From: DATLYH01 sp035575035
GTDB lineage: Bacteria; Planctomycetota; Planctomycetia; Gemmatales; Gemmataceae
Direction of reading: 5' to 3'
DNA: 15,785 nt
Assembly: GCA_035575035.1 (NCBI GenBank)
Contig: DATLYH010000112.1
Coordinates: 1-15,785, forward strand
The position numbers and the translations under genes are program-made. The notes under the pieces are model-generated. The model was not told the DNA's origin, did no database searches, and saw only the letters and a list, made by a program, of their open reading frames with translations. Positions 6,691 through 13,464 of this stretch are shown one piece after another; the stretch's first letter is position 1, and the number at the start of each line of letters is the position of its first letter.

Positions 6691-6732
6691 CCGATGGCGC
6701 TGCTGGACTGTACGGTCCGGCAGTGCCATCGG
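6691..6732 (+). promoter_or_regulatory. 18-bp hairpin just upstream of the membrane-protein gene
   Basis: Arms 6691-6708 and 6715-6732 pair over 18 positions around the loop TGTACG. Two pairs are G-U wobbles in plus-strand RNA and would be C-A mismatches in minus-strand RNA, which points to a plus-strand transcript. It ends 8 nt before the AAAGGA ribosome site and 20 nt before the ATG at 6753, so it could control ribosome access. A degenerate transposon-derived palindrome is an alternative. Confidence 0.65.
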
Positions 6733-6752
6733 ATTGGCCGAAAGGACGCATC

Positions 6753-7715
6753 ATGGAAACATCGCTGGATGCACGGACATTCGCCGTCTGCTTTCTGTGG
6801 ATAGGCGGAACGGTCCTGGGTTTGCGCAAGTTGTTGCTGCCCGCCGCATGCCGGCAGCGGTGGTATGTCACCCTGTTGGACGTCATCCTCGTTCTTCTCC
6901 TGGCGGGCGTGGGGGGGTGGCTGATTCAACTGCGCCACCCCTCCCACATTTGGAAACCGCCGCTGATCCTGGCGATAGTCTACTGCGGCTTGATGGCAGT
7001 CGGTTCCTCTCTGCTCGGCCGCCTCGTGGGGCGGGTACTCACCTTCCTGCGCGACTACCGCTGGCAGGCGTTGCTCCTGCTGCTTGGCTGCCCCGCTCTG
7101 GCGGTGTGGCTGGGGGCGCAGGACCCCTCGCCCGAAGATTACCTGCTTGCATCTGAGCCTGTCGATGAGGAAGCGATCTTCGAAGACGACAGCGTCGTTG
7201 AGACGATGATCGTCCACGAGTCCGACGCCAGCCCGGTGTACACCGACCGCGGCCGGCCTGTGCGGCTCTATACCTGCACTTACCCGGTTCCTTCCCGCCA
7301 GGCCGCCACTCAGGCGGAAAACGAGGTGTTCCGCGCCAAGGGCTTGGATTGGCACATCATCCGGGTCGCGCCGCCGAGCTGGGGCTACAACTGTCACGGC
7401 TGGGTGTTTGCCGCTGGCCGGCACCTGATCCTAACGGCTGCCGAAGTGGAGACGATCCTGGAAGACAACGGCTACATCCCGGTGTCCGAGCCGCGGGTGG
7501 GCGACCTTGCCATCTACCGGAGCCGACGCGGGAAGATCATCCACAGCGGCATTGTGCGGGCAGTGGCGGCGGACGGCCTGGTGCTGGTGGAGAGCAAGTG
7601 GGGGAAGCTGAGCCGGTTCCTGCACCCCGCCGATGAGCACCTCTACCAGTCCCACGCCACCTGCACCTACTACCGCAGTTCCCGGGCCGGCCACTGCCTC
7701 CAGGGCGTCGATTGA
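6753..7715 (+). CDS. Membrane protein with C-terminal papain/NlpC-like Cys-His domain
   Basis: 320 residues. Four hydrophobic segments (about 9-28, 39-60, 69-90, 104-121) are followed by an acidic stretch (125-160) and a soluble domain. That domain holds YNCHGW (C214, H215), VGDLAIYRSRRGKIIHSGIV (D251, H264) and LVESKWGKLSRFLHP (E280-P292). The order Cys...GD...H-S-G matches NlpC/P60, CHAP or related papain-fold amidases and peptidases, with C214 and H264 as the likely catalytic pair. This is motif reading by eye, not a family match. ATG 6753 was chosen over the GTG at 6723 because AAAGGA (6741-6746) lies 6 nt upstream and the first helix begins soon after. The gene ends 20 nt before the converging thioesterase stop, with no clear terminator between. 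Substrate unknown. Confidence 0.8.
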   Translation: METSLDARTFAVCFLWIGGTVLGLRKLLLPAACRQRWYVTLLDVILVLLLAGVGGWLIQLRHPSHIWKPPLILAIVYCGLMAVGSSLLGRLVGRVLTFLRDYRWQALLLLLGCPALAVWLGAQDPSPEDYLLASEPVDEEAIFEDDSVVETMIVHESDASPVYTDRGRPVRLYTCTYPVPSRQAATQAENEVFRAKGLDWHIIRVAPPSWGYNCHGWVFAAGRHLILTAAEVETILEDNGYIPVSEPRVGDLAIYRSRRGKIIHSGIVRAVAADGLVLVESKWGKLSRFLHPADEHLYQSHATCTYYRSSRAGHCLQGVD

Positions 7716-7735
7716 CGCGGCAGGCCATCGGCCGC

Positions 7736-8149
7736 TCAACGGTCCTCCAAAAGGGTGCGGATGCCCGGTGGAATCTCCATTGACTCCAACTCGTCCTCAC
7801 CCCGGATGCGGCAGCAGACGGCGCTGATTTGTCCCTTCGCTACCGTCTCGCCTCCCTTGGCGAACTCGAAGCCGTAGGTGACTGACTTGCGACCGATGCG
7901 GAGGACGCGGACGGTGATCTCGAGGATATCCTGGAAGCGGACCGGCCGGAGGAAATCGCACGAGGCAGCGACGCGCGGAAAGCTGAGCCGCTGCCCTTCC
8001 CAGGTCAGGCTGACCATCAGGCCGCGCGAAAGCAGGAAGTCCACCTCGGCCGCCTCCATCCAACGGAAGAAGTTGGAAAAGTGGGCGATGCCGGCCATGT
8101 CCGTGTCTACAAACTCGACCCGGCGCGTGGTGCGAAATGGCTCGGTCAT
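7736..8149 (-). CDS. Acyl-CoA thioesterase, 4HBT/YbgC hotdog family
   Basis: 137 residues, the usual size of a single hotdog domain. The N-terminal active-site segment is VEFVDTDMAGIAHFSNFFRW (11-30), with Asp17 at the catalytic position of the 4-hydroxybenzoyl-CoA thioesterase/YbgC family, followed by MEAAE on the long helix. The family hydrolyses aryl- or acyl-CoA or acyl-ACP thioesters in the cytoplasm. The ATG at 8149 overlaps the glycosyltransferase stop by 4 nt (ATGA), so translation is coupled; the frame continues upstream but only as a shadow of that gene. It is the last gene of the minus-strand operon. With a chorismate-lyase-like gene upstream, an aromatic thioester is a reasonable but unproven substrate. 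Confidence 0.9.
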   Translation of the reverse strand: MTEPFRTTRRVEFVDTDMAGIAHFSNFFRWMEAAEVDFLLSRGLMVSLTWEGQRLSFPRVAASCDFLRPVRFQDILEITVRVLRIGRKSVTYGFEFAKGGETVAKGQISAVCCRIRGEDELESMEIPPGIRTLLEDR

Positions 8150-9498
8150 GGGAGGTACTTCCGGAAAACTTCGATGGTCCGGCGCGCCATCACGTCGGCG
8201 TTGAACTTCTGCTGCACCGCTTCCTTGCCCTTGCGGCCCAGCTCCGCGCGGTGGGCCGGGTCCTCCAGTAGTTGCCGCAGCCCTCGGGCCAGGTCGGACG
8301 GATCGTTCGGATTGACCAGCAGCCCGCCTCCCGTCGCCTCGATCAGTTCGGGAAACGAACCATGCCGCGGCTGCACCACCGGCACGCCGTTGGCCAGCGC
8401 CTCCAGTACGTACAGTCCCTTCGGCTCGCGGTAAACGGTCGGCACGGAGAGGACATCCAGACTTTGCAGGAAACGTACCTTGCTGACGTGGTCGGGCGCC
8501 GCGACATACTCGAACTGATCGGCCAGGCCCCATTCCGCCAGCCGCCGCCGGAGGTCGTCGAAATACGGCAGGTTGGTCTTGCCCAGCCAGCCCGAGACGC
8601 GCAGCCGACAGGGCGGCGCATCCGGCGACTGCCTTAACAGGCGGAAGGCCTCGACCAGGACATGCAGCCCCTTCTCCGGGCAGACACGGGCAAGGTAGCC
8701 GATGGTGTAAGGGGGACCATCCCGCACCGCCCCCCCCTCACCCCTACCCCTCTCCCCCTCGGAAGGGGAGAGGGGTAGGGGTGAGGGGGCCGGCTGCGGG
8801 CCGCCGTGCCCCCTCAGGTCGATGCCGGGGTGGACAACGTGGATGTGCTCGCGCGGCAGAGACAGATACGCCGCCATGAAGTCAGCGTAGAAGGCGCTGG
8901 AGGCGAGGAAGCCGTCAATCAGCCGGCAGTGGTCGCGGATTAGTGCCAGTGCCTGGCCGCGGTACGGCTCCGGCAGCCCTTCGAGGAAAATATCGTCTCC
9001 TTGAAGCGCGGCCAGCACCGGCACCCCGAGCCGATGCTTCATCTCCGGGACCATGCCGGACAGCAGCACGTTGGTCAGGCAGACAATCTCGGGACGGACC
9101 TCGGTTGCCAGCCAGTGGACCAGCTTGGCCACCTCCTTGCGTTGATGGCCGTGCTCTCCCTGGAGCACGGAGACGGTCAACTCGCCGAGCTTGCTCGCCT
9201 CGATCTGGACCGCGAAGCGCGACACCCAGCGGAGCAGGCCGGGCGAATCGAGCGGCCGGTCAAGCAGCCAGGGGGTGTAACGGAAGAGAGAAATCTTCTG
9301 TTGCAAGTAGACGTTGATGCCGCCGAAGAAGACGCGCTTGTAGCTGACGTCCGGCTCGTCGGTGCGGATGGGGGTGTAGGTAGGAATGAGCAGGGCCTCG
9401 TGCCCCTGAGCGAGGAGGGCGGCAACGAGGGTATTGTCATGCATGCAGCTGCCGCAGAAGCTGCCCGCAGCGCCGGCGGTGATGTATGCGATTTTCAT
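8146..9498 (-). CDS. GT4-family glycosyltransferase with in-frame repeat insertion
   Basis: 450 residues with the two-domain GT-B layout. The N-terminal domain begins MKIAYITAGAAGSFCGSCMHDN, with the Gly-rich loop and a 'GG' start to a sugar-acceptor domain. VVHPGIDL (221-228) marks the end of that domain, and GYLARVCPEKGLHVLVEAF (267-285) opens the nucleotide-sugar domain. E358-x7-E366 (EPKGLYVLE) is the retaining GT4 EX7E motif, followed by GVPVVQPRHGSFPELI. Residues about 237-256 (PSPLPLSPSEGERGRGEG) are encoded by a family B palindrome sitting in the interdomain linker, where an insertion should do least harm. Ends in a 4-nt overlap with the thioesterase; starts 11 nt after the MFS stop. 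Donor and acceptor are unknown; a lipid or pigment from this operon is a plausible acceptor. Confidence 0.93.
   Translation of the reverse strand: MKIAYITAGAAGSFCGSCMHDNTLVAALLAQGHEALLIPTYTPIRTDEPDVSYKRVFFGGINVYLQQKISLFRYTPWLLDRPLDSPGLLRWVSRFAVQIEASKLGELTVSVLQGEHGHQRKEVAKLVHWLATEVRPEIVCLTNVLLSGMVPEMKHRLGVPVLAALQGDDIFLEGLPEPYRGQALALIRDHCRLIDGFLASSAFYADFMAAYLSLPREHIHVVHPGIDLRGHGGPQPAPSPLPLSPSEGERGRGEGGAVRDGPPYTIGYLARVCPEKGLHVLVEAFRLLRQSPDAPPCRLRVSGWLGKTNLPYFDDLRRRLAEWGLADQFEYVAAPDHVSKVRFLQSLDVLSVPTVYREPKGLYVLEALANGVPVVQPRHGSFPELIEATGGGLLVNPNDPSDLARGLRQLLEDPAHRAELGRKGKEAVQQKFNADVMARRTIEVFRKYLP
8733..8789. repeat. Family B palindrome, in-frame in glycosyltransferase gene
   Basis: Perfect 25-bp arms (8733-8757 and 8765-8789) enclose a 7-nt loop (CTCGGAA). 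The arm contains CTCACCCCTACCCCTCTCCC. Four of six frames are free of stops, and the gene uses one of them. Similar C-rich/G-rich palindromes are, from memory, dispersed repeats in many bacterial genomes. Confidence 0.92.
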
Positions 9499-9509
9499 GG
9501 CCGCCCCGC

Positions 9510-11018
9510 CTACTCCCGGAGCGTTTCCTCCTTCGGCTCCGGCAGCAGGAATGACGCTACCAGGCCGACGAAGTAGACGAAGAAGGCCACCAGCGCGGCA
9601 GTGTAGGCCACCCGGGAGGGGTCGTCACTGCCGGGGATGAACCAGGCCCCTGAAAGTAGGCTGGTGACGGCGGCGAACGAGGTGCCGACCATTCGACCGC
9701 CGATATTGGCCGCCACGCTCTCGCCGGTGCCGCGCAGGTGGACTGGGTAGACCAGGGGAAGGTAGTTGCCCCAGAAGCTGAACTGCGCTATCGTCAGCAG
9801 CCCAGCCAGGAAGATGCCGCCGTGGAGCACGGTGACGTTCCAATCGCCGACGGTGAACAGCACCCGATTGCCGACGGCTGCGTAGGCGAAGACCAACGGG
9901 ATCAGGATCAGCCCGGGCACCTGGAAGACCCGCAGTACCGCTCGCCGGCTGGCAATGCGAACGATGAGCAGGGCCAACAGGAAGCGTCCAGCCAGCCCGC
10001 CGACCTCTTGCGCCAACGACAACTGGCCGGCGGTCTTACCCTGGATCTGGCTGGCGATGTCCCTCTCGGCCCGGGCGCGCTCCTTGGGATCAAGCTTCTC
10101 GAGCTCCGGGCCGGCCGCCGCCTTTTGGGCCGCGACTTCCGCCCGCACCTCGGGCAGCCCCGGCACGATCTGCGGTAGCTGCTGGATGGCCCCGAAAGCC
10201 GCGCCATAGCTGCATGCCACCATCACGGTGGTGATCAGGGTGGTCCGTCGCAGGGACGGTGCGAACAGCTCGAGCAAGCTGGGCCGCTTCAGTGTGCCGG
10301 CCTCTTTCTTCCGCTGCCAGACTGGCGACTCAGGCAGGAACGGCCGGACTAGGATCAGCGGAATAGCTGGAATCAAGCCCGACATCAGGGTGTAGCGCCA
10401 CGGAGCGTGCGTCGCCGAGATGTTGCCCAGCGCCGGTGAGAGGAAGTCGGGCAGGGCGATCGCGGGCAGCGAGTCGGCCCAGCGGTTGGCGAGCAGGAAC
10501 GCGCCGCCCACCATCAAGCCGCCGATCGACGAAAACGCCTGGGTGTAGCCGAGGGCCTTTTCCCGCTGCTGAGGATTGGGGAACAGCTCTGCCAGCCAGG
10601 CGACAGCCGCGACGAACTCCACGCAGACGCCGATGAACGTGGTGCAGCGCAGGATCAAGAGCATGGGCATGGACGTGGAGAAGCCTGCGGCAAAGGCGGA
10701 CAGCGCGTACAGCAGGATGCTCCAGGTCAGGACTCGGCGTCGGCCCAGACGGTCGGTCAGGTAGCCGCCCAAAAGACCAAAAAGGCCGCCCGCCATCGCC
10801 GGCATCCAAAACATCAGGGCACGCCACAGGTTGAACTCGGGGCTACCGGGCGGAGACCCGGGCAGCAACTCGCGCAGCGCCGGCGGCAGGATCAGCGGCA
10901 GCATCAGCAGCTCATAGATGTCGAACGCGAACCCGATGGCCGCCATCGCCAGAATGAGCCAGATGGTCAGCGTCAGCCGCTGCGGAGGAGCATCAGGGGA
11001 AGGAGCCGACACGATCAT
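9510..11018 (-). CDS. MFS transporter (sugar-porter/metabolite-type)
   Basis: About 502 residues with many hydrophobic helices. Motif A is GGYLTDRLGRRRVL (84-97) between TM2 and TM3, and FLPESPVWQRKKEAG resembles the PESPR-type motif after TM6 of sugar-porter-like members. An unusual charged soluble stretch of some 50 residues (PEVRAEVAAQKAAAGPELEK through ASQIQGKTAGQ) interrupts the second half between helices. This is not a repeat insertion, since its sequence is ordinary. The start is ambiguous: ATG 11018 or GTG 11024, neither with a well-spaced ribosome site. It sits 71 nt after the oxidoreductase stop and 11 nt before the glycosyltransferase. It probably moves a small metabolite or pathway product across the inner membrane; the substrate cannot be read from sequence. 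Confidence 0.88.
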   Translation of the reverse strand: MIVSAPSPDAPPQRLTLTIWLILAMAAIGFAFDIYELLMLPLILPPALRELLPGSPPGSPEFNLWRALMFWMPAMAGGLFGLLGGYLTDRLGRRRVLTWSILLYALSAFAAGFSTSMPMLLILRCTTFIGVCVEFVAAVAWLAELFPNPQQREKALGYTQAFSSIGGLMVGGAFLLANRWADSLPAIALPDFLSPALGNISATHAPWRYTLMSGLIPAIPLILVRPFLPESPVWQRKKEAGTLKRPSLLELFAPSLRRTTLITTVMVACSYGAAFGAIQQLPQIVPGLPEVRAEVAAQKAAAGPELEKLDPKERARAERDIASQIQGKTAGQLSLAQEVGGLAGRFLLALLIVRIASRRAVLRVFQVPGLILIPLVFAYAAVGNRVLFTVGDWNVTVLHGGIFLAGLLTIAQFSFWGNYLPLVYPVHLRGTGESVAANIGGRMVGTSFAAVTSLLSGAWFIPGSDDPSRVAYTAALVAFFVYFVGLVASFLLPEPKEETLRE

Positions 11019-11089
11019 CTCCACGGGAATCGGTTAGCTGCGCCGCGGCGGACTCGGCGTGAACGCGGCGCGGCTCTGACCACCTAGTA

Positions 11090-12340
11090 CTATGCACTGT
11101 GCGCCGCCATCTCCTGCTGCATCGCGTCCATCGGGCCGAAAACCTCGTCCACGCCCTCCTTGAACAGGTCGCCGACCAGGAGGTCGGTGATGTGCCGCTG
11201 ATAGTGCGGGTAGCGCTTGACGAACTGGCCGAAGCTGAATCCCTCGTAGAACAGGTAGACCAGCTTCTTCATCCGCTCCATTCCCCGGATGAACATCGGT
11301 CCCCACTTGCCGAGCTGCTCACCCGACAGGTCGCCGCGGGCAAAGCCCTCGGCCACAGCGTCCGCGGCCAGCTCTCCCGACTTCAGGGCCAGGAACACCC
11401 CCGACGAGTAGATCGGGTCGAGGAAGCCGAAGGCGTCGCCGACCAGCACCCAGCCATCGCCGGCCACTCGGGTACAGCGGTACGAGAAGTCCTTGGTGCT
11501 GTAAAAGCCGCTGACTTGCTGGGCGCCGGCGATGCGCCGCTTCACCGCTGGGCAACGCTCCACCTCCTCGGCGTAGATCGTTGCATGGTCGCCGCGCCCC
11601 TTGAACAGGTAATCCAGCGACGACACCACGCCGACGCTGGTAATGTCATCGGCCAGCGGGATGTACCAGAACCATCCCTTCTTGCCGGCGGTGTACAGGA
11701 CCAGCGTGGCGCCCTGGTCGATCCCTGCGTCGCGATAGGCGCCCTTGAAGTAGGTCCAGACCGTCGCCTTCTTCAACAGCGGGTCGGGCTCGCGGAGCTT
11801 GAGGCGGTTGGCGATCACGGTGCTCTGGCCGCTGGCATCCACGACCACGTCGGCCCGCACCTCCTCGGTCCGGCCATCGCCCTCCTGCACACGCACGCCC
11901 ACGGCCCGGCCCCCCTCGAAGAGGACGTCGAGCACCCGCGCCCCGGTGCGGACATCAACGCCATGCTCCCGAGCGTTGTCGAGGAGCATCTGGTCGAACT
12001 CGCTGCGGAGGACCTGCCAGGTCTGGGACGACTCGTGCGGGTTGACCTGGAAGAAGTAGAACGGCTGCGACTCCTTCCCTTCCTCGTTGACGAACTGGAC
12101 ACTGTACTTCTTGACGAAGTGGCTCCCCTTCATCTTGTCGAGGACGCCGAGGCGGCGGAAAACCCAGTAAGTCTCGGGCATCAGCGATTCGCCGATGTGG
12201 AAGCGCGGGAAGCGCTCGCGCTCCAGCAGCCGGACACGCAGCCCCCTTTGGGCCATGAGCGTCGCTGCCGTGGAACCCGCCGGGCCGCCGCCGATGACCA
12301 CCACCTGCGGCCCCGCTCCGTTCTTGCCGTTTGCGATCAT
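11090..12340 (-). CDS. FAD-dependent oxidoreductase, halogenase/geranylgeranyl-reductase-like
   Basis: 416 residues, complete. The FAD-binding GGGPAGS is at 17-23, FHIGESLMPE at 48-57, and the second FAD motif GDAFGFLDP at 301-309 followed by SSGVFLALKSGELAADAV. GWFWYIPL (222-229) contains W-x-W-x-I-P (W223, W225, I227, P228), the motif used to recognise flavin-dependent halogenases. A Lys pair (K78, K79 in HFVKKYS) lies near where halogenases keep their catalytic Lys, but I cannot align this reliably. Related non-halogenating oxidoreductases and geranylgeranyl reductases share much of this architecture. The start is 3 nt after the globin stop. It would act on an aromatic or prenyl substrate in the cytoplasm, needing reduced flavin. 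The fold is sure; halogenation is only a candidate. Confidence 0.9.
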   Translation of the reverse strand: MIANGKNGAGPQVVVIGGGPAGSTAATLMAQRGLRVRLLERERFPRFHIGESLMPETYWVFRRLGVLDKMKGSHFVKKYSVQFVNEEGKESQPFYFFQVNPHESSQTWQVLRSEFDQMLLDNAREHGVDVRTGARVLDVLFEGGRAVGVRVQEGDGRTEEVRADVVVDASGQSTVIANRLKLREPDPLLKKATVWTYFKGAYRDAGIDQGATLVLYTAGKKGWFWYIPLADDITSVGVVSSLDYLFKGRGDHATIYAEEVERCPAVKRRIAGAQQVSGFYSTKDFSYRCTRVAGDGWVLVGDAFGFLDPIYSSGVFLALKSGELAADAVAEGFARGDLSGEQLGKWGPMFIRGMERMKKLVYLFYEGFSFGQFVKRYPHYQRHITDLLVGDLFKEGVDEVFGPMDAMQQEMAAHSA

Positions 12341-12343
12341 GCC

Positions 12344-12814
12344 TTACTCCGGTTTCCCAAGCACGTCCGGCCGCATCTTCTCGAACAGATCGAGCAGCTC
12401 CTTCTTCTCCGCCGGACCGACTTTGTTATTATCCATTGCCTTCACCAGGTCGGCCACCAGTGCGTCAAAGTCGGCGTTGGTGATCGCCAGCCCCTGATGA
12501 GCCTCCTTCATGCTCCGGCCGGTGTATTTCTGCGGGCCGCCGGCCGCCTCGCCGATCTGGTCCGCCAATTTCTTCTTCAACCCGGCCACGTCCCCTTCCT
12601 GGAAGTGCTTGCGGTGATGCTCCTTGATCTTCTCGTCTGCCGCCACGTTGGCGACGAAGTCGTCCACGATCCGGATAATACCCGGCTCACCCCCCAGACG
12701 ATCATAGAGGGACCGGCCCGAGACCGACCGCCGCAGCGGCGTTGGCTTCTGTCCCTCCGCGCAGCCGGCCAGGAGTACCACGCCGCCGAGGACAACGAGA
12801 AGTTGGTTCCGCAT
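12344..12814 (-). CDS. Truncated-hemoglobin (group I-like) lipoprotein
   Basis: 156 residues. An N-terminal lipoprotein signal ends in LLAGC (Cys18), so the protein should be anchored to a membrane outside the cytoplasm, unusual for a globin. The globin domain runs from SLYDRLGGEPGIIRIVDDF (35-53) to the end. GGPQKYTGRSMKEAHQGLAIT (92-112) holds the conserved proximal heme His (H106). By eye against mycobacterial HbN, the distal Tyr B10 becomes Val54 and Gln E11 becomes Leu83, giving an apolar distal pocket, so oxygen chemistry may differ or heme may serve another role. It lies 3 nt upstream of the FAD oxidoreductase. Just before its ATG is a tandem hairpin repeat and no good Shine-Dalgarno. 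Possible roles are oxygen or NO sensing, or redox support; none is shown. Confidence 0.9.
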   Translation of the reverse strand: MRNQLLVVLGGVVLLAGCAEGQKPTPLRRSVSGRSLYDRLGGEPGIIRIVDDFVANVAADEKIKEHHRKHFQEGDVAGLKKKLADQIGEAAGGPQKYTGRSMKEAHQGLAITNADFDALVADLVKAMDNNKVGPAEKKELLDLFEKMRPDVLGKPE

Positions 12815-12848
12815 GGTGCACCAAGCATGTTCGCCGCTTGCGGCGGTT

Positions 12849-12921
12849 CGCCTACCGGCCGGCTGACGCCGACCGCTCGCCTACCGGCCGGCTGACGCCG
12901 ACCGCTCGCCTACCGGCCGGC
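12849..12921. repeat. Family C tandem hairpin repeat, two and a half 29-bp units
   Basis: Units at 12849-12877 and 12878-12906 are identical; a third begins at 12907 and diverges after about 15 nt. On the minus strand each reads CGGTCGG-CGTCAG-CCGGCCG. The 7-bp stem has one T-G pair, and the loop matches TGTTAG of the units at 5505-5574 by transitions only. The third unit supplies the TAG stop of the chorismate-lyase-like gene. Confidence 0.88.
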
Positions 12922-13464
12922 CTCCGGCGCCACGATTTCCAACAATTCCACGGCCGGCTGCCCATCGCAGTGGATGATCGCTAGCCGGCCATAGGTCGGC
13001 TTCGGGCGGTCCAACCCGAACCACTTCATCATGGCCGGCCCGGGGATGACCCGCAAGTACGCGGTCGGCTCGATCCGCCGCAGCACGTTGTGCCGGATCA
13101 GAATCCGGCCCAGGGGCGTTTGGCCGGCGAGGATCTCGCGCCGCACCGCTTCGCTGCAGTGGCGCAGATTGATCCGGACAATGCCGAACTGCACCACCCG
13201 ACCGGTCCGGTGCAGGGTGAGCAGGATCTTGCGGGCGTAGAAATCGCCGACGTGGCGGCGGTCAAGAATCTTCACATCCACCAGGTCGCCGTGGTAAGCC
13301 TCGACCGTGACCGTCATGTGATGCTCATGGACCAGCAGGCCGTGGTAAGGAGGCGGCACCGCGTCGGCCGGGACGAACTCATATTCAGGAATGTCGTCGG
13401 CCGGCGGGAACAGGGCGAACAACTCTCTCAGGTCCGGCCCGGCGCACGGGGGAGGAAGACTCAT
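12910..13464 (-). CDS. Chorismate-lyase-like protein (UbiC/DUF98 family)
   Basis: 184 residues. The middle and C-terminal parts follow chorismate pyruvate-lyase order: VDVKILDRRHVGDFYARKIL (62-81, candidate for the Arg-containing strand), RREILAGQTPLGRILIRHNV (108-127, the 'pLG' turn), and YGRLAIIHCDGQPAVELLEI (158-177), which lines up with W-G-R-R...G-K-P-L-L-L-T-E of E. coli UbiC with E176 near the catalytic Glu. Family enzymes release pyruvate from chorismate to give 4-hydroxybenzoate, or act on related compounds. This is a by-eye assignment of a divergent family. The ATG overlaps the prenyl-synthase stop by 4 nt (ATGA), a strong sign that the two proteins work together; its stop lies inside the family C repeat. 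A soluble cytoplasmic protein, no signal. Confidence 0.72.
   Translation of the reverse strand: MSLPPPCAGPDLRELFALFPPADDIPEYEFVPADAVPPPYHGLLVHEHHMTVTVEAYHGDLVDVKILDRRHVGDFYARKILLTLHRTGRVVQFGIVRINLRHCSEAVRREILAGQTPLGRILIRHNVLRRIEPTAYLRVIPGPAMMKWFGLDRPKPTYGRLAIIHCDGQPAVELLEIVAPEAGR

Noticed and set aside
11099..12895. A 598-codon open frame on the plus strand
   Set aside because: It lies antisense to the FAD oxidoreductase and globin genes, whose motifs are clear. Its translation is low-complexity His/Leu/Val-rich with no domain. Long antisense frames are expected in GC-rich codon usage.
12849..12921. CRISPR-like array
   Set aside because: The units abut directly with no spacers, and each unit is itself a hairpin; there are no cas genes nearby.
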